Part shown: positions 8,418 through 17,986 of the stretch, one piece after another
How positions within the stretch are numbered: position 1 is the first letter of the stretch
How the letters are laid out: every line of letters starts with the position of its first letter
Assembly (NCBI GenBank): GCA_903821145.1
Contig: CAIJKC010000005.1
Location: 1-44,039, forward strand
DNA length: 44,039 nt
Origin: an uncultured Actinomycetes bacterium
GTDB lineage: Bacteria; Actinomycetota; Actinomycetes; Nanopelagicales; Nanopelagicaceae
Direction of reading: 5' to 3'
The notes under the pieces: model-generated
The model's input: only the letters and a program-made list of their open reading frames with translations
Told to the model about the DNA's origin: nothing
Databases searched by the model: none
Translations under genes and position numbers: made by a program

Positions 8418-9415
8418 TATGCACCGACTTTCATGTGGGTAAAGATGTCGCTACCAATTTGCCTCGTTGCCAAGATAGTGAGATCTAATCGTTCATCGAG
8501 GGTGCTGATACCCATATCGCCAACAAAACTACGACCAGATCCAAGCAGGGTCGGTGCCTGGAATATCATGAGCTCATCGATCAGCCCAGCCTCAAGCATC
8601 GCTGTTCCTAGTTCACTTCCCGCCTCAACAAAGACTTGCTTCACGCCTTGTGCAAGAAGTTGCTCGATCAGCACATCAAAGTTATGACTTTTCACGTGGA
8701 GCAACCTGGCTCGGTCATCAAGAACCTGTGCGTCAGCTGGAATATCACGCACGCCCATCACAACGCGAAGTGGATTCATGCGATCCTCATCGTCATGAGG
8801 AATAAGTGATGGATTATCTGCAAGCACTGTTCCCGTTCCAACCAGGATGGCGTCGCTATTTCGGCGAAGTAATGAGACGAACTCACGGGAAGGCTCGCTG
8901 GTAATCCACTTGGATGTGCCATCAGATGCTGCAGTCTTTCCGTCAAGGGTGGTTGCAATCTTCCAGATGAAGAGTGGGCGCTTCTTCTCAACGACGCTGA
9001 GCCAAGCTCGATTGAAGAAACGTGAAGCGAGAGTGAGCACACCACCAACCACTTCTATTCCAGCAGTGCGAAGGCGATCAGCACCTCCTGCTGCGATGGG
9101 GTTGGGATCAGCTACCGCGTAGACGACCCGCGATATTCCGGCGTTAATAATCGCCTCAGTGCATGGACCTGTCTTGCCAGTGTGATTACATGGTTCCAAG
9201 GTGACAACGATGGTTGCACCAGCAGGTACCTTGCTCAAGGATTTAATGGCAACGACCTCAGCGTGATCACCACCTGCATGGAAGCCTTCAGCAATCAACT
9301 GGCCATCAGAATCGAGAATGACTGCGCCAACGATGGGATTGGATCCAGTACGGCCTTCACCACGCAGAGCAAGGGAGAGAGCGTGACGCATTGCATCGTC
9401 ATAGTCAGTGCTCAT
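8417..9415 (-). CDS. ribD: Bifunctional diaminohydroxyphosphoribosylaminopyrimidine deaminase / uracil reductase
   Basis: RibD carries out steps two and three of the pathway. Residues 1-145 are the zinc deaminase, with ligands in [10 protein letters not shown] and [13 protein letters not shown]. Residues 150-332 are the NADPH-dependent reductase ([42 protein letters not shown]). I chose the ATG at 9415 (332 residues) because it has a run of seven G 4 nt upstream and begins at the conserved deaminase start; the frame stays open for 23 more codons upstream without family sequence. It is the first gene of the rib operon, behind an FMN riboswitch, a terminator hairpin and a possible site-covering hairpin. 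Confidence 0.96.
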   Translation of the reverse strand: MSTDYDDAMRHALSLALRGEGRTGSNPIVGAVILDSDGQLIAEGFHAGGDHAEVVAIKSLSKVPAGATIVVTLEPCNHTGKTGPCTEAIINAGISRVVYAVADPNPIAAGGADRLRTAGIEVVGGVLTLASRFFNRAWLSVVEKKRPLFIWKIATTLDGKTAASDGTSKWITSEPSREFVSLLRRNSDAILVGTGTVLADNPSLIPHDDEDRMNPLRVVMGVRDIPADAQVLDDRARLLHVKSHNFDVLIEQLLAQGVKQVFVEAGSELGTAMLEAGLIDELMIFQAPTLLGSGRSFVGDMGISTLDERLDLTILATRQIGSDIFTHMKVGA

Positions 9416-9417
9416 AT

Positions 9418-9450
9418 ATCCCCCCCGTTCAGAAAAATCCGGGGTGGGAT
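9418..9450 (-). promoter_or_regulatory. Hairpin able to cover the ribD ribosome-binding site
   Basis: On the minus strand ATCCCACCCC (9450-9441) can pair with GGGGGGGAT (9426-9418), nine base pairs with one bulged A, around a 14-nt loop. The 3' arm is the G7 ribosome-binding site just upstream of the ribD ATG. Pairing would block initiation, giving a translational control point below the terminator. Confidence 0.5.
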
Positions 9451-9489
9451 CGCCAAATATTGGGTGCGCACAGCGCACAGTCAATAGCG

Positions 9490-9511
9490 AAAAAAGGTAC
9501 GTGAGTACCTT
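9490..9511 (-). terminator. Expression-platform terminator of the FMN riboswitch
   Basis: On the minus strand AAGGTAC-TCAC-GTACCTT forms a perfect 7-bp hairpin with a 4-nt loop, running into a six-T stretch (counting the last two stem bases). It begins only 2 nt after the riboswitch P1 stem. Read-through versus termination here is the likely regulatory decision for the rib operon. Confidence 0.88.
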
Positions 9512-9513
9512 GA

Positions 9514-9636
9514 TAGCTCCCTCTCATCCGGACTTTAACCGTCGGTTCTGGAATCTCACCAGATCCACCGTTCGCTGGCTGCCAACGGGTCGCAGACTTT
9601 ACTGCCGGTTCGGAATTACACCGACCCCGGAAACTA
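9514..9636 (-). ncRNA. FMN riboswitch (RFN element)
   Basis: Reading the minus strand from 9636 the conserved RFN blocks appear in order: GGTGTAATTCCGAACCGGC, AGTCTGCGAC, GATCTGGTGAGATTCCAG, CCGACGGTTAAAGTCC and GGATGAGAG. The ends TAGTTTCC (9636-9629) and GGGAGCTA (9521-9514) pair as P1. This aptamer binds FMN and shuts down riboflavin synthesis genes. It sits directly upstream of ribD with a terminator immediately after it, so the operon should be off when FMN is plentiful. Confidence 0.97.
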
Positions 9637-9643
9637 CCTACTA

Positions 9644-9649
9644 AGTATA
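9644..9649 (-). promoter_or_regulatory. Probable -10 box of the rib operon
   Basis: TATACT on the minus strand lies 7 nt before the 5' end of the riboswitch P1 stem, so transcription would begin at or just before the aptamer. The region where a -35 box would fall gives only a weak match. Confidence 0.5.
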
Positions 9650-9741
9650 TCCCTGCATGGATGACCCCCACACCCTGTTTGGGGCCTGACCGCAGTAGGC
9701 CACCTGTTGCAGGTGATTGGTAGGTAGCCCATAATTCCAGC

Positions 9742-10476
9742 ATGACCTACACACTCAGAGACCTCAAAGATCAAGTAATCGTCATCACCGGAGCAACTGC
9801 CGGAATGGGCGCCGCCACAGCCAAAGAGCTTGTCGAGCAGGGCGCAAAGGTTCTCCTCAACGCTCGAAGTGAAGAGCGCCTTCAGGGGATCGTTGCAGAA
9901 CTCGGTGAGGCAAATGCCGCCTATGTCGCAGGCGATTGTTCCGACCCAGAAGTTTCGCGTGCCATCGCAAAAGCTGCTATCGATAAGTTCGGAACCATCG
10001 ATGCTGTAGTTCCTAATGCTGGTATCGGTATGTATGGTTCGATTCTTGATTACAGCGATGATGAAGTTAATCGCATGATGCGCACCAACTACGAAGGAAC
10101 AGTTCACATCATCCGTGCTTGCTTACCTACGATGATTGCCAAGAAGGCAGGCGACATTGTGATCGTCTCATCTGTCGCAGGTTTCCGTGGTGGCGGAGAT
10201 GAATCTATCTACGCTGGCACAAAGCATGCACAGGTTGGCCTTGCAGGTGGACTTGATCGCGAACTTCGCGAAAAGGGTGTTCGGGTTGCACTCGTCTGCC
10301 CAGCAGGAACAGAGACAGAGTTTGCGATCGGCGCTGGTCGCACAGCAGGAACGCCAGTTCTCGCTAGCTTCCTCAGGTCTGAGGATATTGCTTTCCAGAT
10401 CACAACAATCTTGAAGCAACCTCGTTCAGTGCGCACCCATATCTGGACTCTCTGGTCAATTAACCAGCAGTCGTAA
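9742..10476 (+). CDS. Short-chain dehydrogenase/reductase (classical SDR)
   Basis: A 244-residue cytoplasmic oxidoreductase with the complete classical SDR set: cofactor loop TGATAGMG near residue 17, VPNAGIGMYG (NAG motif), catalytic Ser in VIVSSVAGF and the YAGTK active-site Tyr-Lys. NARSEE after strand 2 suggests NADP(H) preference through the Arg. Such proteins are often annotated as general stress or clavulanate-dehydrogenase-like SDRs; the substrate is not predictable. It is transcribed alone, divergent from the rib operon. A CATAAT box at 9730-9735 lies 6 nt before the ATG with no ribosome-binding site, which points to a leaderless mRNA. Confidence 0.93.
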   Translation: MTYTLRDLKDQVIVITGATAGMGAATAKELVEQGAKVLLNARSEERLQGIVAELGEANAAYVAGDCSDPEVSRAIAKAAIDKFGTIDAVVPNAGIGMYGSILDYSDDEVNRMMRTNYEGTVHIIRACLPTMIAKKAGDIVIVSSVAGFRGGGDESIYAGTKHAQVGLAGGLDRELREKGVRVALVCPAGTETEFAIGAGRTAGTPVLASFLRSEDIAFQITTILKQPRSVRTHIWTLWSINQQS

Positions 10477-10514
10477 TGTGTAAATAGCACAACCGGGGTG
10501 CGGCTTAATAAACG

Positions 10515-10587
10515 TGCCCCGGGTCGGACTCGAACCGACACTGAAAGGATTTTAAGTCCTCTACCTCTACCATTGGGTTACCAGGGC
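10515..10587 (-). tRNA. tRNA-Leu(UAA), unusual short-variable-loop form
   Basis: The minus strand folds as a cloverleaf: acceptor GCCCTGG/CCGGGGC with discriminator A73, anticodon stem GAGGA/TCCTT around CTTAAAA (anticodon UAA, reading UUA Leu), and T arm GTCGG-TTCGAGT-CCGAC. The variable region is only five nt (TCAGT), whereas leucine tRNAs normally carry a long variable arm. The D stem is ACC/GGT with an extra base, and no CCA is encoded, unlike the other three tRNAs here. UUA codons are used in this window (for example early in pmt), so a UAA tRNA is needed. The possibility of a decayed gene remains. Confidence 0.8.
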
Positions 10588-10644
10588 TCACGTTATGCAG
10601 ATGTGAAGACCCTAGGTTACACGCTCGCCCAGCTCGCTTCACCG

Positions 10645-10650
10645 TATGAT
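10645..10650 (+). promoter_or_regulatory. -10 box for a leaderless transcript
   Basis: TATGAT ends 6 nt before the ATG at 10657, and no ribosome-binding site is present. This spacing places the transcription start at the start codon. Confidence 0.6.
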
Positions 10651-10656
10651 TGCCTT

Positions 10657-11181
10657 ATGAAGAAGGCCGTAATAGCGCTCATTGCCCTACTCCTCTCTCT
10701 TTCACTTTCACCCATGGCAATTGCCGGCACTGATAAATACGAGAGTCTGCAGACCCAGGTCACCTATCAAATCTTTAAACCGAGCAACACGTTAGGCCTT
10801 AAGGCGCTGAACTTTGAAGTGAGAGCCTGTCGACTCTTTCCCAAGCGCGAGAAGGCTCTGTTAGCTGGATTCGGTGGGATGGATCATGGCATCGCCCTCG
10901 TCGAAACATCTGCTCAATACAACTGCACCGGCGTAGATAACCCACAGTCTCTCGGAACTACCAAGATCAACGGCACCACAGCGCAGGTCGGAATATATTG
11001 CGCAACCAATAACTGCAAGGCTTCCACTTTTTCCCAGCACGGCGGTGAGATCACCTTTGTCACACCTAAAAGTCAAAAACGCGCTTCAACCTATATTCGG
11101 GTTGGGACGCAAGGTGGCTTTACCTTGCAACAACTCATTACCTTCGCAAGTGGATTAAAGCCGGTTCTACCTACTGCTTAA
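10657..11181 (+). CDS. Small secreted protein of unknown function
   Basis: A 174-residue protein that I do not recognise. Residues 1-24 are a clear signal peptide (MKKAVIALIALLLSL, cleavage near AIAG). The mature part has four cysteines (in VRACRLF, YNCTG and YCATNNC), which could form two disulfides outside the cell, and is rich in Thr, Gln and Gly with alternating hydrophobic residues suggesting beta structure. I start it at 10657 rather than at the upstream in-frame codon at 10498, because the upstream part reads through the tRNA-Leu gene and the signal peptide begins exactly here. It converges with the HNH-like secreted protein with a 10-nt gap. Confidence 0.8.
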   Translation: MKKAVIALIALLLSLSLSPMAIAGTDKYESLQTQVTYQIFKPSNTLGLKALNFEVRACRLFPKREKALLAGFGGMDHGIALVETSAQYNCTGVDNPQSLGTTKINGTTAQVGIYCATNNCKASTFSQHGGEITFVTPKSQKRASTYIRVGTQGGFTLQQLITFASGLKPVLPTA

Positions 11182-11191
11182 CTTCGTACGC

Positions 11192-11710
11192 TTACCCCTG
11201 GACGTATCTCTTGTAGGCGAGATACCAATTTGTTGCAATAGCTGATTGTGCCACCTTAAGTGTCACCTGATGTGAGCAGACCAGTAAATGTAATTTATTC
11301 TCCAACTGGTCTTTGAGCCGTGCGCCAGTTGAACCACTCCACGGCTCAGGCCAGAGATTCCTCGGATCTGTTGGATGACCGCCTAGTTCAAGTGGAATCA
11401 GATGGTCTTCCTCAAAAAGTTTCGTATCCGTGCTACCAAATGCGGAATATGGCAAGGTGCGAAGTTGTGATCTCTTGAGCCCTGTCGTATACGACGATGG
11501 TGGTCTGATGGTCTTCGTGAAGCCAATAACGCAGATCGTTGATCCGATATTGCTTTGAGTTACTAAAGGATTTATTGCGCCAGGAGTTACTTTCGCATTC
11601 GGTAGAACAGGTCCTACGGCGCCTGCATGGGCGCCGTTCTGCGCGAATACCATCGAGAGAGTAATGAGGAGTGTTTGGGTGGCTACCAGAGTTCTGCCTC
11701 TGTGCTTCAT
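11192..11710 (-). CDS. Secreted HNH-like nuclease family protein
   Basis: A 172-residue exported protein. The first 30 residues form a signal peptide (cleavage near AHAG). The mature part carries the conserved block EEDHLIPLELGG followed by DPRNLWPEPW, an HNH-like arrangement in which the His of EDH would be the general base and the later Asn the structural residue. The same block, with the preceding NIGSTICVIGFTKTIRPP, recurs in secreted proteins of many soil and water bacteria, usually annotated as hypothetical. DNA or RNA cleavage outside the cell is plausible but unproven. The start overlaps the nnrD stop by 4 nt (ATGA), so it is co-translated with nnrD. Confidence 0.8.
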   Translation of the reverse strand: MKHRGRTLVATQTLLITLSMVFAQNGAHAGAVGPVLPNAKVTPGAINPLVTQSNIGSTICVIGFTKTIRPPSSYTTGLKRSQLRTLPYSAFGSTDTKLFEEDHLIPLELGGHPTDPRNLWPEPWSGSTGARLKDQLENKLHLLVCSHQVTLKVAQSAIATNWYLAYKRYVQG

Positions 11711-12474
11711 GAGATCACCTTGGGCAATTCATTCAAGAGATCAAGGGCTGTCATTGGTCGATACTTCTTCTGTGCTCTCTTGCCCGCAAGGCCGTGAGCT
11801 CTGACTGCTTTCTCCAAGACTGCTAACATCTCGTTTTCACTGCTTGGTTTCCAGCTGGCAAGCATTGAAGCGAGAAAGCCAGCAAGGACATCACCAGTTC
11901 CTGCTGTTGCAAGTTCTGGACCACCCGAATCATCTTCAATTACTGCACCTGTTGGTGAGGCAATGACGGTGCGTGGACCTTTCAGAAGTACATAAACATT
12001 GAGATCTTGTGCAGCCTGCTTCGCAAGCATAACCCGATCTTCAGCGCTCGTTACTGAATACCCAAGTGCCTTGAACTCACCCTCATGAGGAGTGATGACG
12101 GTGAATACTGAACGAGTATCTCGGACGAGCAGAATCGAAGCAGCGTCAAGGACGAGATAGGTAGAGCGTGGCATAGTGAATCTACGAGGCAGTTCAGGTG
12201 CACCAGAACCAATAACCCAGGCATCGGCCTCCAGATTCTTCAACCCTTTTTTGATGACATCTGGGTAGGCCTGCAGGACAAGATCGGTGGGAAGTTCATT
12301 GAGATCAAGATATTGAATGTAGCCAGCCCCGCCCCGTCGCGCTCCCCCAACATTCAAGACCGCTGCACCTGGATACTCGTTACTGCCAGCGATAACAGCG
12401 ACCGTGCCATGTGAGTATTTGTGAGCACGATTATCACGCGGTGCTAGCACTTTGATGCGGCGAGTAATCACCAT
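11707..12474 (-). CDS. nnrD: ADP-dependent NAD(P)H-hydrate dehydratase
   Basis: NnrD repairs damaged NAD(P)H hydrates by dehydration coupled to ADP or ATP hydrolysis. The 255-residue protein is the ribokinase-like YjeF C-terminal domain alone: HGTVAVIAGSNEYPGAAVLN near the start, VITPHEGEFKAL in the middle, and the nucleotide/anion loop ATAGTGDVLAGFLASML near residue 200. The epimerase domain with which it is often fused is absent. Tandem placement with a secreted nuclease-like protein has no obvious metabolic meaning. It starts at the ATG 12474, close to the tRNA-Gly. Confidence 0.93.
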   Translation of the reverse strand: MVITRRIKVLAPRDNRAHKYSHGTVAVIAGSNEYPGAAVLNVGGARRGGAGYIQYLDLNELPTDLVLQAYPDVIKKGLKNLEADAWVIGSGAPELPRRFTMPRSTYLVLDAASILLVRDTRSVFTVITPHEGEFKALGYSVTSAEDRVMLAKQAAQDLNVYVLLKGPRTVIASPTGAVIEDDSGGPELATAGTGDVLAGFLASMLASWKPSSENEMLAVLEKAVRAHGLAGKRAQKKYRPMTALDLLNELPKVIS

Positions 12475-12501
12475 AACAGGCTACTCTGCTTGGACCGACT
12501 G

Positions 12502-12575
12502 TGGAGCGGATGACGGGAATCGAACCCGCACTTTCAGCTTGGGAAGCTAACGTGATACCACTTCACTACATCCGC
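12502..12575 (-). tRNA. tRNA-Gly(CCC)
   Basis: The minus strand folds as a standard cloverleaf: acceptor GCGGATG/CATCCGC, anticodon stem TTAGC/GCTGA with loop TTCCCAA (anticodon CCC, reading GGG), and T arm GCGGG-TTCGATT-CCCGT. Discriminator T73 is followed by an encoded CCA (12504-12502). Confidence 0.95.
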
Positions 12576-12594
12576 ATTCTCGTGCTCGTGAATA

Positions 12595-12891
12595 CTACTT
12601 TGAATTCTTGCCGAGCAACATCCTTACTTGTACTAGCTGATCCTCCTCGATAGCCTCGGCAGCCCGAACAGCATCCTTTACGGGCAAGAGGTAAAGCCCA
12701 TCTTTGGGAAAGAGTGAGGTACTCCAGGTCGTTTTGCCAACGGTCGCGGTCACAGGAATCACTCCCCAGCCATACGAAAGTCCCTTCGCCGCGATTTTGA
12801 TCAGGTCACTCACATCTTGATCAATCTTCACGAAGAAGAAGGGCGCCGGACCCCGCCGCTCAAAGAGTGGGTTTTCAAAGTTAAATTCCAT
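12595..12891 (-). CDS. DUF1905 family protein
   Basis: A 98-residue single-domain protein. FFFVKIDQDVSDLIKIAAKG, GWGVIPVTATVG and FPKDGLYLLPVKDAVR follow the DUF1905 pattern, a small beta-barrel domain of unknown function that is often fused to YdeI-like domains. The stand-alone size is usual for actinobacteria. The ATG at 12891 overlaps the UdgB stop by one base (TGATG); a TTG one codon earlier is less likely. It is the last gene of the long run from mfd, directly before the tRNA-Gly. Confidence 0.88.
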   Translation of the reverse strand: MEFNFENPLFERRGPAPFFFVKIDQDVSDLIKIAAKGLSYGWGVIPVTATVGKTTWSTSLFPKDGLYLLPVKDAVRAAEAIEEDQLVQVRMLLGKNSK

Positions 12892-13598
12892 CAATGAACT
12901 CCAAAGGTCTTCCCCTTCTTGATAACAGAATCAAGCATCTTCTCAGTGAGTTTTCCCGTGAAAGTATTCTGCTGGCTTGGGTGATAACTGCCAAGCACCA
13001 TGCGCTTCACACCATCACTTCCTTTGAAGGTGAAGGAGGCACCGTGACCAAACTTAGGTCGTGGTGTTGGCAGGCTCTCCCCCATCTCGATAAGGGTCGA
13101 GTAGATCTGGGTCCATGCCAAGTTACCCAGTGCGAGAAAGGTTCGAGCTGTTGGCATGAGCAGAGCGATCTCATTGTGGAAGAAGGGGGCGCATGTCTGC
13201 TTCTCTTGGGTGCTTGGTTTGTTATCAGGTGGTGCGCATCTGACCGCGCAAAGAATGCGAGTAGCAAAGAGTTCTTGGCCATCATCTCGTGAGGTACTTG
13301 TTGGGAGTTCTGCTAACCCTGCTTTGTGAAGTGCTCGGTAGAGCCAATCCCCTGATGAATCACCAGTGAATACTCGCCCTGTGCGATTAGCGCCATGAGC
13401 CCCGGGTGCTAAACCTAAAATCACGTAGCGGGCATCAGCTGGACCAAAACCAGGAACCGGCTTTCCCCAGTACTCCTCATTCTCGTATGCCTTGCGTTTA
13501 GTTATAGCGACTTCTTCTCGCCACTGGACCAACCGCGGACAGAGTGTGCACCGAACAATTGCCTTATCCAGCAAGGGAAGAGTTTTAGCGGGGCTCAC
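12891..13598 (-). CDS. udgB: Family 5 uracil-DNA glycosylase (UdgB type)
   Basis: UdgB enzymes remove uracil, hypoxanthine and related lesions from DNA. This protein has the family order: CTLCPRLVQWREEVA (first Cys pair of the 4Fe-4S cluster), KPVPGFG then ILGLAPGAHGANRTGRVFTGD (motif 1, with Ala in place of the catalytic acid of other families, normal for family 5), CAVRCAPPDNKP, LALGNLAW and the C-terminal GSYHPSQQNT with the functional His. I start at GTG 13598 (235 residues), which overlaps ppx by 14 nt and has a GGGG 8 nt upstream; ATG 13622 and a more distant start at 13691 would only add residues without family similarity. Confidence 0.92.
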   Translation of the reverse strand: MSPAKTLPLLDKAIVRCTLCPRLVQWREEVAITKRKAYENEEYWGKPVPGFGPADARYVILGLAPGAHGANRTGRVFTGDSSGDWLYRALHKAGLAELPTSTSRDDGQELFATRILCAVRCAPPDNKPSTQEKQTCAPFFHNEIALLMPTARTFLALGNLAWTQIYSTLIEMGESLPTPRPKFGHGASFTFKGSDGVKRMVLGSYHPSQQNTFTGKLTEKMLDSVIKKGKTFGVH

Positions 13599-14505
13599 TA
13601 GCCAGACCCCAGGCGATGCCATCCAAGATATCTGACTCTGAAGCGACGAATTCGCGTGCTCCGGTAGCGTGCAGGACACGAGAGAGCACAAGGGAGCCTG
13701 CAGTAATCACATCAACCCGGCCAGGGTGCATATAGCCAAGGGCTGAGATTTCATCTCTGCTCATAGATTGGAACATCGCAGCAACATCATGAACTTTTTG
13801 CGCAGGGATTCGAGCCAGATGAATGGAGTAGCGATCATATTCCGATAATCCCAGGGCTGCCGCGGCTACCGTAGTTGCTGTTCCTGCAACACACACAAGT
13901 GTCTTCGCCGACGTGATGGCCACTTCCTCACCAGCTAATGCGATCGCAGCATCGATATCGTGAGTTGCCGCACTGATGGCTTCCCGAGATGGTGGCTGCT
14001 GGCTCAAGTGGCGCTCAGACATTCGAACGCATCCAATATTTACTGATTTGGCAGCGTCAACGTGATCTGTGCCGAGAACAAATTCTGTAGATCCGCCTCC
14101 AATGTCGACGACAAGAAATGGTCCATCACTGGCGTGCAACTCTTGGGTCGCCCCCATAAAGGAGAGAGCCGCTTCCTCTGCACCTGGGATTACATCGAGC
14201 TCTATTCCGAGAATATCTCTTACGCCATCAATAAAGAGCTGACGGTTACTGGCATCTCTCGTCGCACTCGTTGCACAGAAACGAATCTTTTCAACACCCT
14301 TGCTCGCGATTACTCGAGCAAAAGCACTTGTTGCAGTGAGTGTTCGCTCAATTGCTTCTGGATCAAAAGCCTTGTTCTTGTCGACCCCTTGGCCAAGACG
14401 AACAACTTCCATTCGGCGATCTACTTCCTTAAATTGCCCATCATGAATATCGGCAATCAGGAGTCTGATCGAATTTGTTCCACAATCAATCGCTGCTACT
14501 CGCAT
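13585..14505 (-). CDS. ppx: Exopolyphosphatase / pppGpp phosphohydrolase family
   Basis: A 306-residue Ppx/GppA-family phosphatase of the short, two-domain actinobacterial type. The ASKHA phosphate loops are present: VAAIDCGTNSIRLLIADI at the start and VVDIGGGSTEFVLG near residue 130, plus VCVAGTATTVAA near 210. It should release phosphate from polyphosphate or pppGpp in the cytoplasm. The ATG at 14505 has an AGGAGA site 5 nt upstream and overlaps the DUF501 stop by 10 nt. The position after eno-divIC-DUF501 is the standard actinobacterial order. Confidence 0.93.
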   Translation of the reverse strand: MRVAAIDCGTNSIRLLIADIHDGQFKEVDRRMEVVRLGQGVDKNKAFDPEAIERTLTATSAFARVIASKGVEKIRFCATSATRDASNRQLFIDGVRDILGIELDVIPGAEEAALSFMGATQELHASDGPFLVVDIGGGSTEFVLGTDHVDAAKSVNIGCVRMSERHLSQQPPSREAISAATHDIDAAIALAGEEVAITSAKTLVCVAGTATTVAAAALGLSEYDRYSIHLARIPAQKVHDVAAMFQSMSRDEISALGYMHPGRVDVITAGSLVLSRVLHATGAREFVASESDILDGIAWGLASEPR

Positions 14506-14990
14506 GGCTCTCCTGCCCACCATTGAGGGAGAGCTGCTAACGCCTCATCACCGAATGGATTAACCCCCGGGCCAGCGCTGAGAGCGTGCGCAACTAAGGA
14601 ATGTAGGCACTTCACGCGGGTTGGCATTCCCCCAGCTGTAATGCCCTCTACTTCTGGAACATCCATACCTAACTCATTTCGAGCCGCTAAATAGCTCTCG
14701 TGGGCAGCCTGGTATCTGGCTGCAAGATCAGGATCAGTGGAGAGACGACTCTCCATCTCAGCCATCATCCCGGTTGTCTCCAGCGTTGAGATCGCGCCAG
14801 TTAATTTCGGGCAGGTCGCATAATAAAAAGTTGGGAAGGGAGTGCCATCAGAGAGGCGAGGTGGTGTTGCGACAACTGCTGGCTTACCACATGGGCAGCG
14901 CGATGAGATGGCGTGAACATCACGTGGGGTGCGGCCAAGTTGAAGCGCAATTGCGTCGAGGTCAGCCTGCGTTGGTTTCTCAACTGTCAT
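14496..14990 (-). CDS. DUF501 family protein
   Basis: A 164-residue cytoplasmic protein of the DUF501 family, found nearly always beside divIC and ppx in actinobacteria. Conserved pieces are QLGRTPRDVHAISSRCPCGKP, FPTFYYATCPKL (the cysteines could bind a metal), and GGMPTRVKCLHSLVAHALS. No function is established; constant linkage to the DivIC gene and enolase suggests a housekeeping or division-linked role, but this is inference. It starts 3 nt after the divIC stop. Confidence 0.92.
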   Translation of the reverse strand: MTVEKPTQADLDAIALQLGRTPRDVHAISSRCPCGKPAVVATPPRLSDGTPFPTFYYATCPKLTGAISTLETTGMMAEMESRLSTDPDLAARYQAAHESYLAARNELGMDVPEVEGITAGGMPTRVKCLHSLVAHALSAGPGVNPFGDEALAALPQWWAGEPCE

Positions 14991-14993
14991 GGG

Positions 14994-15389
14994 CTAGGGA
15001 TTCACATTTGTGCTTGTAATAGAGGAGATCACTTTGGAGTACCACGGTAATCCGGAGGGAATATCGGTAGAGATAGTTCCTGCAGCCTTGCCAGTATTTG
15101 ATGCAGAGGTTGTTGCACCAATCACAATGTATTGATGCTCTCCCGGGAAGATGTAATGAAGCCTTGATCTGGCTTGTGATGCAACAAATGCTGGGTCATC
15201 CCACTTTGCTAATTCATTTGTGGCAGCTTCTAACGTTGCCTGAGAATCATGCAATTGAACGCGAAGTGCGTTGATCTGTGCTCGTTGGGCGAAGTAGTGC
15301 TCAAGAGGTGGTGCAAGGGTAATAGCGACTACGAAGAGGACGGTTGCAACAGCAAGGTTGCGCCCTGAAACTCCTCGTAGCCACTTCAC
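14994..15389 (-). CDS. divIC: Septum formation initiator FtsB/DivIC family
   Basis: A 131-residue bitopic membrane protein of the divisome. Residues about 10-29 (NLAVATVLFVVAITLAPPLE) are a single membrane helix; residues 32-65 form a coiled coil (QRAQINALRVQLHDSQATLE); then comes the family block WDDPAFVASQARSRLHYIFP, which in FtsB/DivIC binds FtsQ/DivIB. The tail is a short extracytoplasmic Ser/Thr-rich segment. It acts at mid-cell with FtsL and FtsQ, neither of which is in this window. It lies 8 nt after eno, in the conserved eno-divIC-DUF501-ppx order. Confidence 0.94.
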   Translation of the reverse strand: MKWLRGVSGRNLAVATVLFVVAITLAPPLEHYFAQRAQINALRVQLHDSQATLEAATNELAKWDDPAFVASQARSRLHYIFPGEHQYIVIGATTSASNTGKAAGTISTDIPSGLPWYSKVISSITSTNVNP

Positions 15390-15397
15390 AGTCTTAA

Positions 15398-17330
<1,933 letters not shown>

Positions 17331-17338
17331 AGCCCGGT

Positions 17339-17986
17339 TTACTTTGTTTTGACTGCGCCAGAAGTTGTGTCTGCAGGAACAAGGGTTGCTGTCTTCGCAT
17401 CCCACTTGCCATAACGAGGATTGACAGTGATGCCTTCCTTTGCAGCCATCTCAGAGATGGCGACTGTGAGAGCTGCCGTCGAATCGGCTGCACTCACTCC
17501 ACTCTTTTGAATTGCTGTAATAAGGCGCTGTGAGTAGAGGACGCTGGTGAAGTAGAGATCAAGATTCTTGGCGTCGATGTTTGCGCCAACGAGGGCTTTA
17601 GGAAGAGCTGCTGCTCCACCAACTTGCTTGATCGCAACATTCTTCTCAGCAATCGCCTCCGCTGGAGTGACTTTAATTCCGATGGAGTTACCTTCATCAG
17701 CAAGGAGCTGGGAGATTAAGAAAAATTGTGCCTGACTTGCCGCAAGTGCTGAGCCTGTTAACAGGTTCATACCGGTGGTGTCCACGCCTTTTCGAGCCGC
17801 GAGAATATCGGTGACGCTTGATTGAACCTGAGCAATCGATGTGGAGTTCTTACCGACAGTGACCGCGGCAGTCGTACTTGAGCATCCCGCCAAGAAGAGA
17901 AGTGTTGTCAGCGATGCGAGTGCAACGATCTTCTTGCCAAAAGTTATGTGGTTATTTCCCTTTGCAGAATTCACGACTGGCTCCAT
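17339..17986 (-). CDS. SurA_N/PrsA-like lipoprotein chaperone
   Basis: A 215-residue lipoprotein. A type II signal sequence ends in the lipobox LFLAGC near residue 35, so the mature protein is anchored outside the membrane. The region after it (VTVGKNSTSIAQVQSSVTDI, and long helices with QAQFFLISQLLADEGNSIGI) resembles the SurA N-terminal chaperone domain found at this locus in many actinobacteria; no peptidyl-prolyl isomerase domain is present. It probably assists folding of exported proteins. The ATG at 17986 overlaps the mfd TGA by one base (TGATG), so it is translationally coupled to mfd. Confidence 0.82.
   Translation of the reverse strand: MEPVVNSAKGNNHITFGKKIVALASLTTLLFLAGCSSTTAAVTVGKNSTSIAQVQSSVTDILAARKGVDTTGMNLLTGSALAASQAQFFLISQLLADEGNSIGIKVTPAEAIAEKNVAIKQVGGAAALPKALVGANIDAKNLDLYFTSVLYSQRLITAIQKSGVSAADSTAALTVAISEMAAKEGITVNPRYGKWDAKTATLVPADTTSGAVKTK

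Noticed and set aside
9634-10107. A 157-codon open frame antisense to the SDR gene
   Set aside because: It runs opposite a complete SDR with all catalytic motifs and its translation has no recognisable domain; it also crosses the rib promoter.
10498-10656. Upstream extension of the secreted protein gene at 10657
   Set aside because: It reads through the tRNA-Leu gene, and the signal peptide begins exactly at 10657.
13599-13691. Longer N-terminus for UdgB
   Set aside because: The extra residues are encoded by the ppx 3' end in another frame and lack family similarity.
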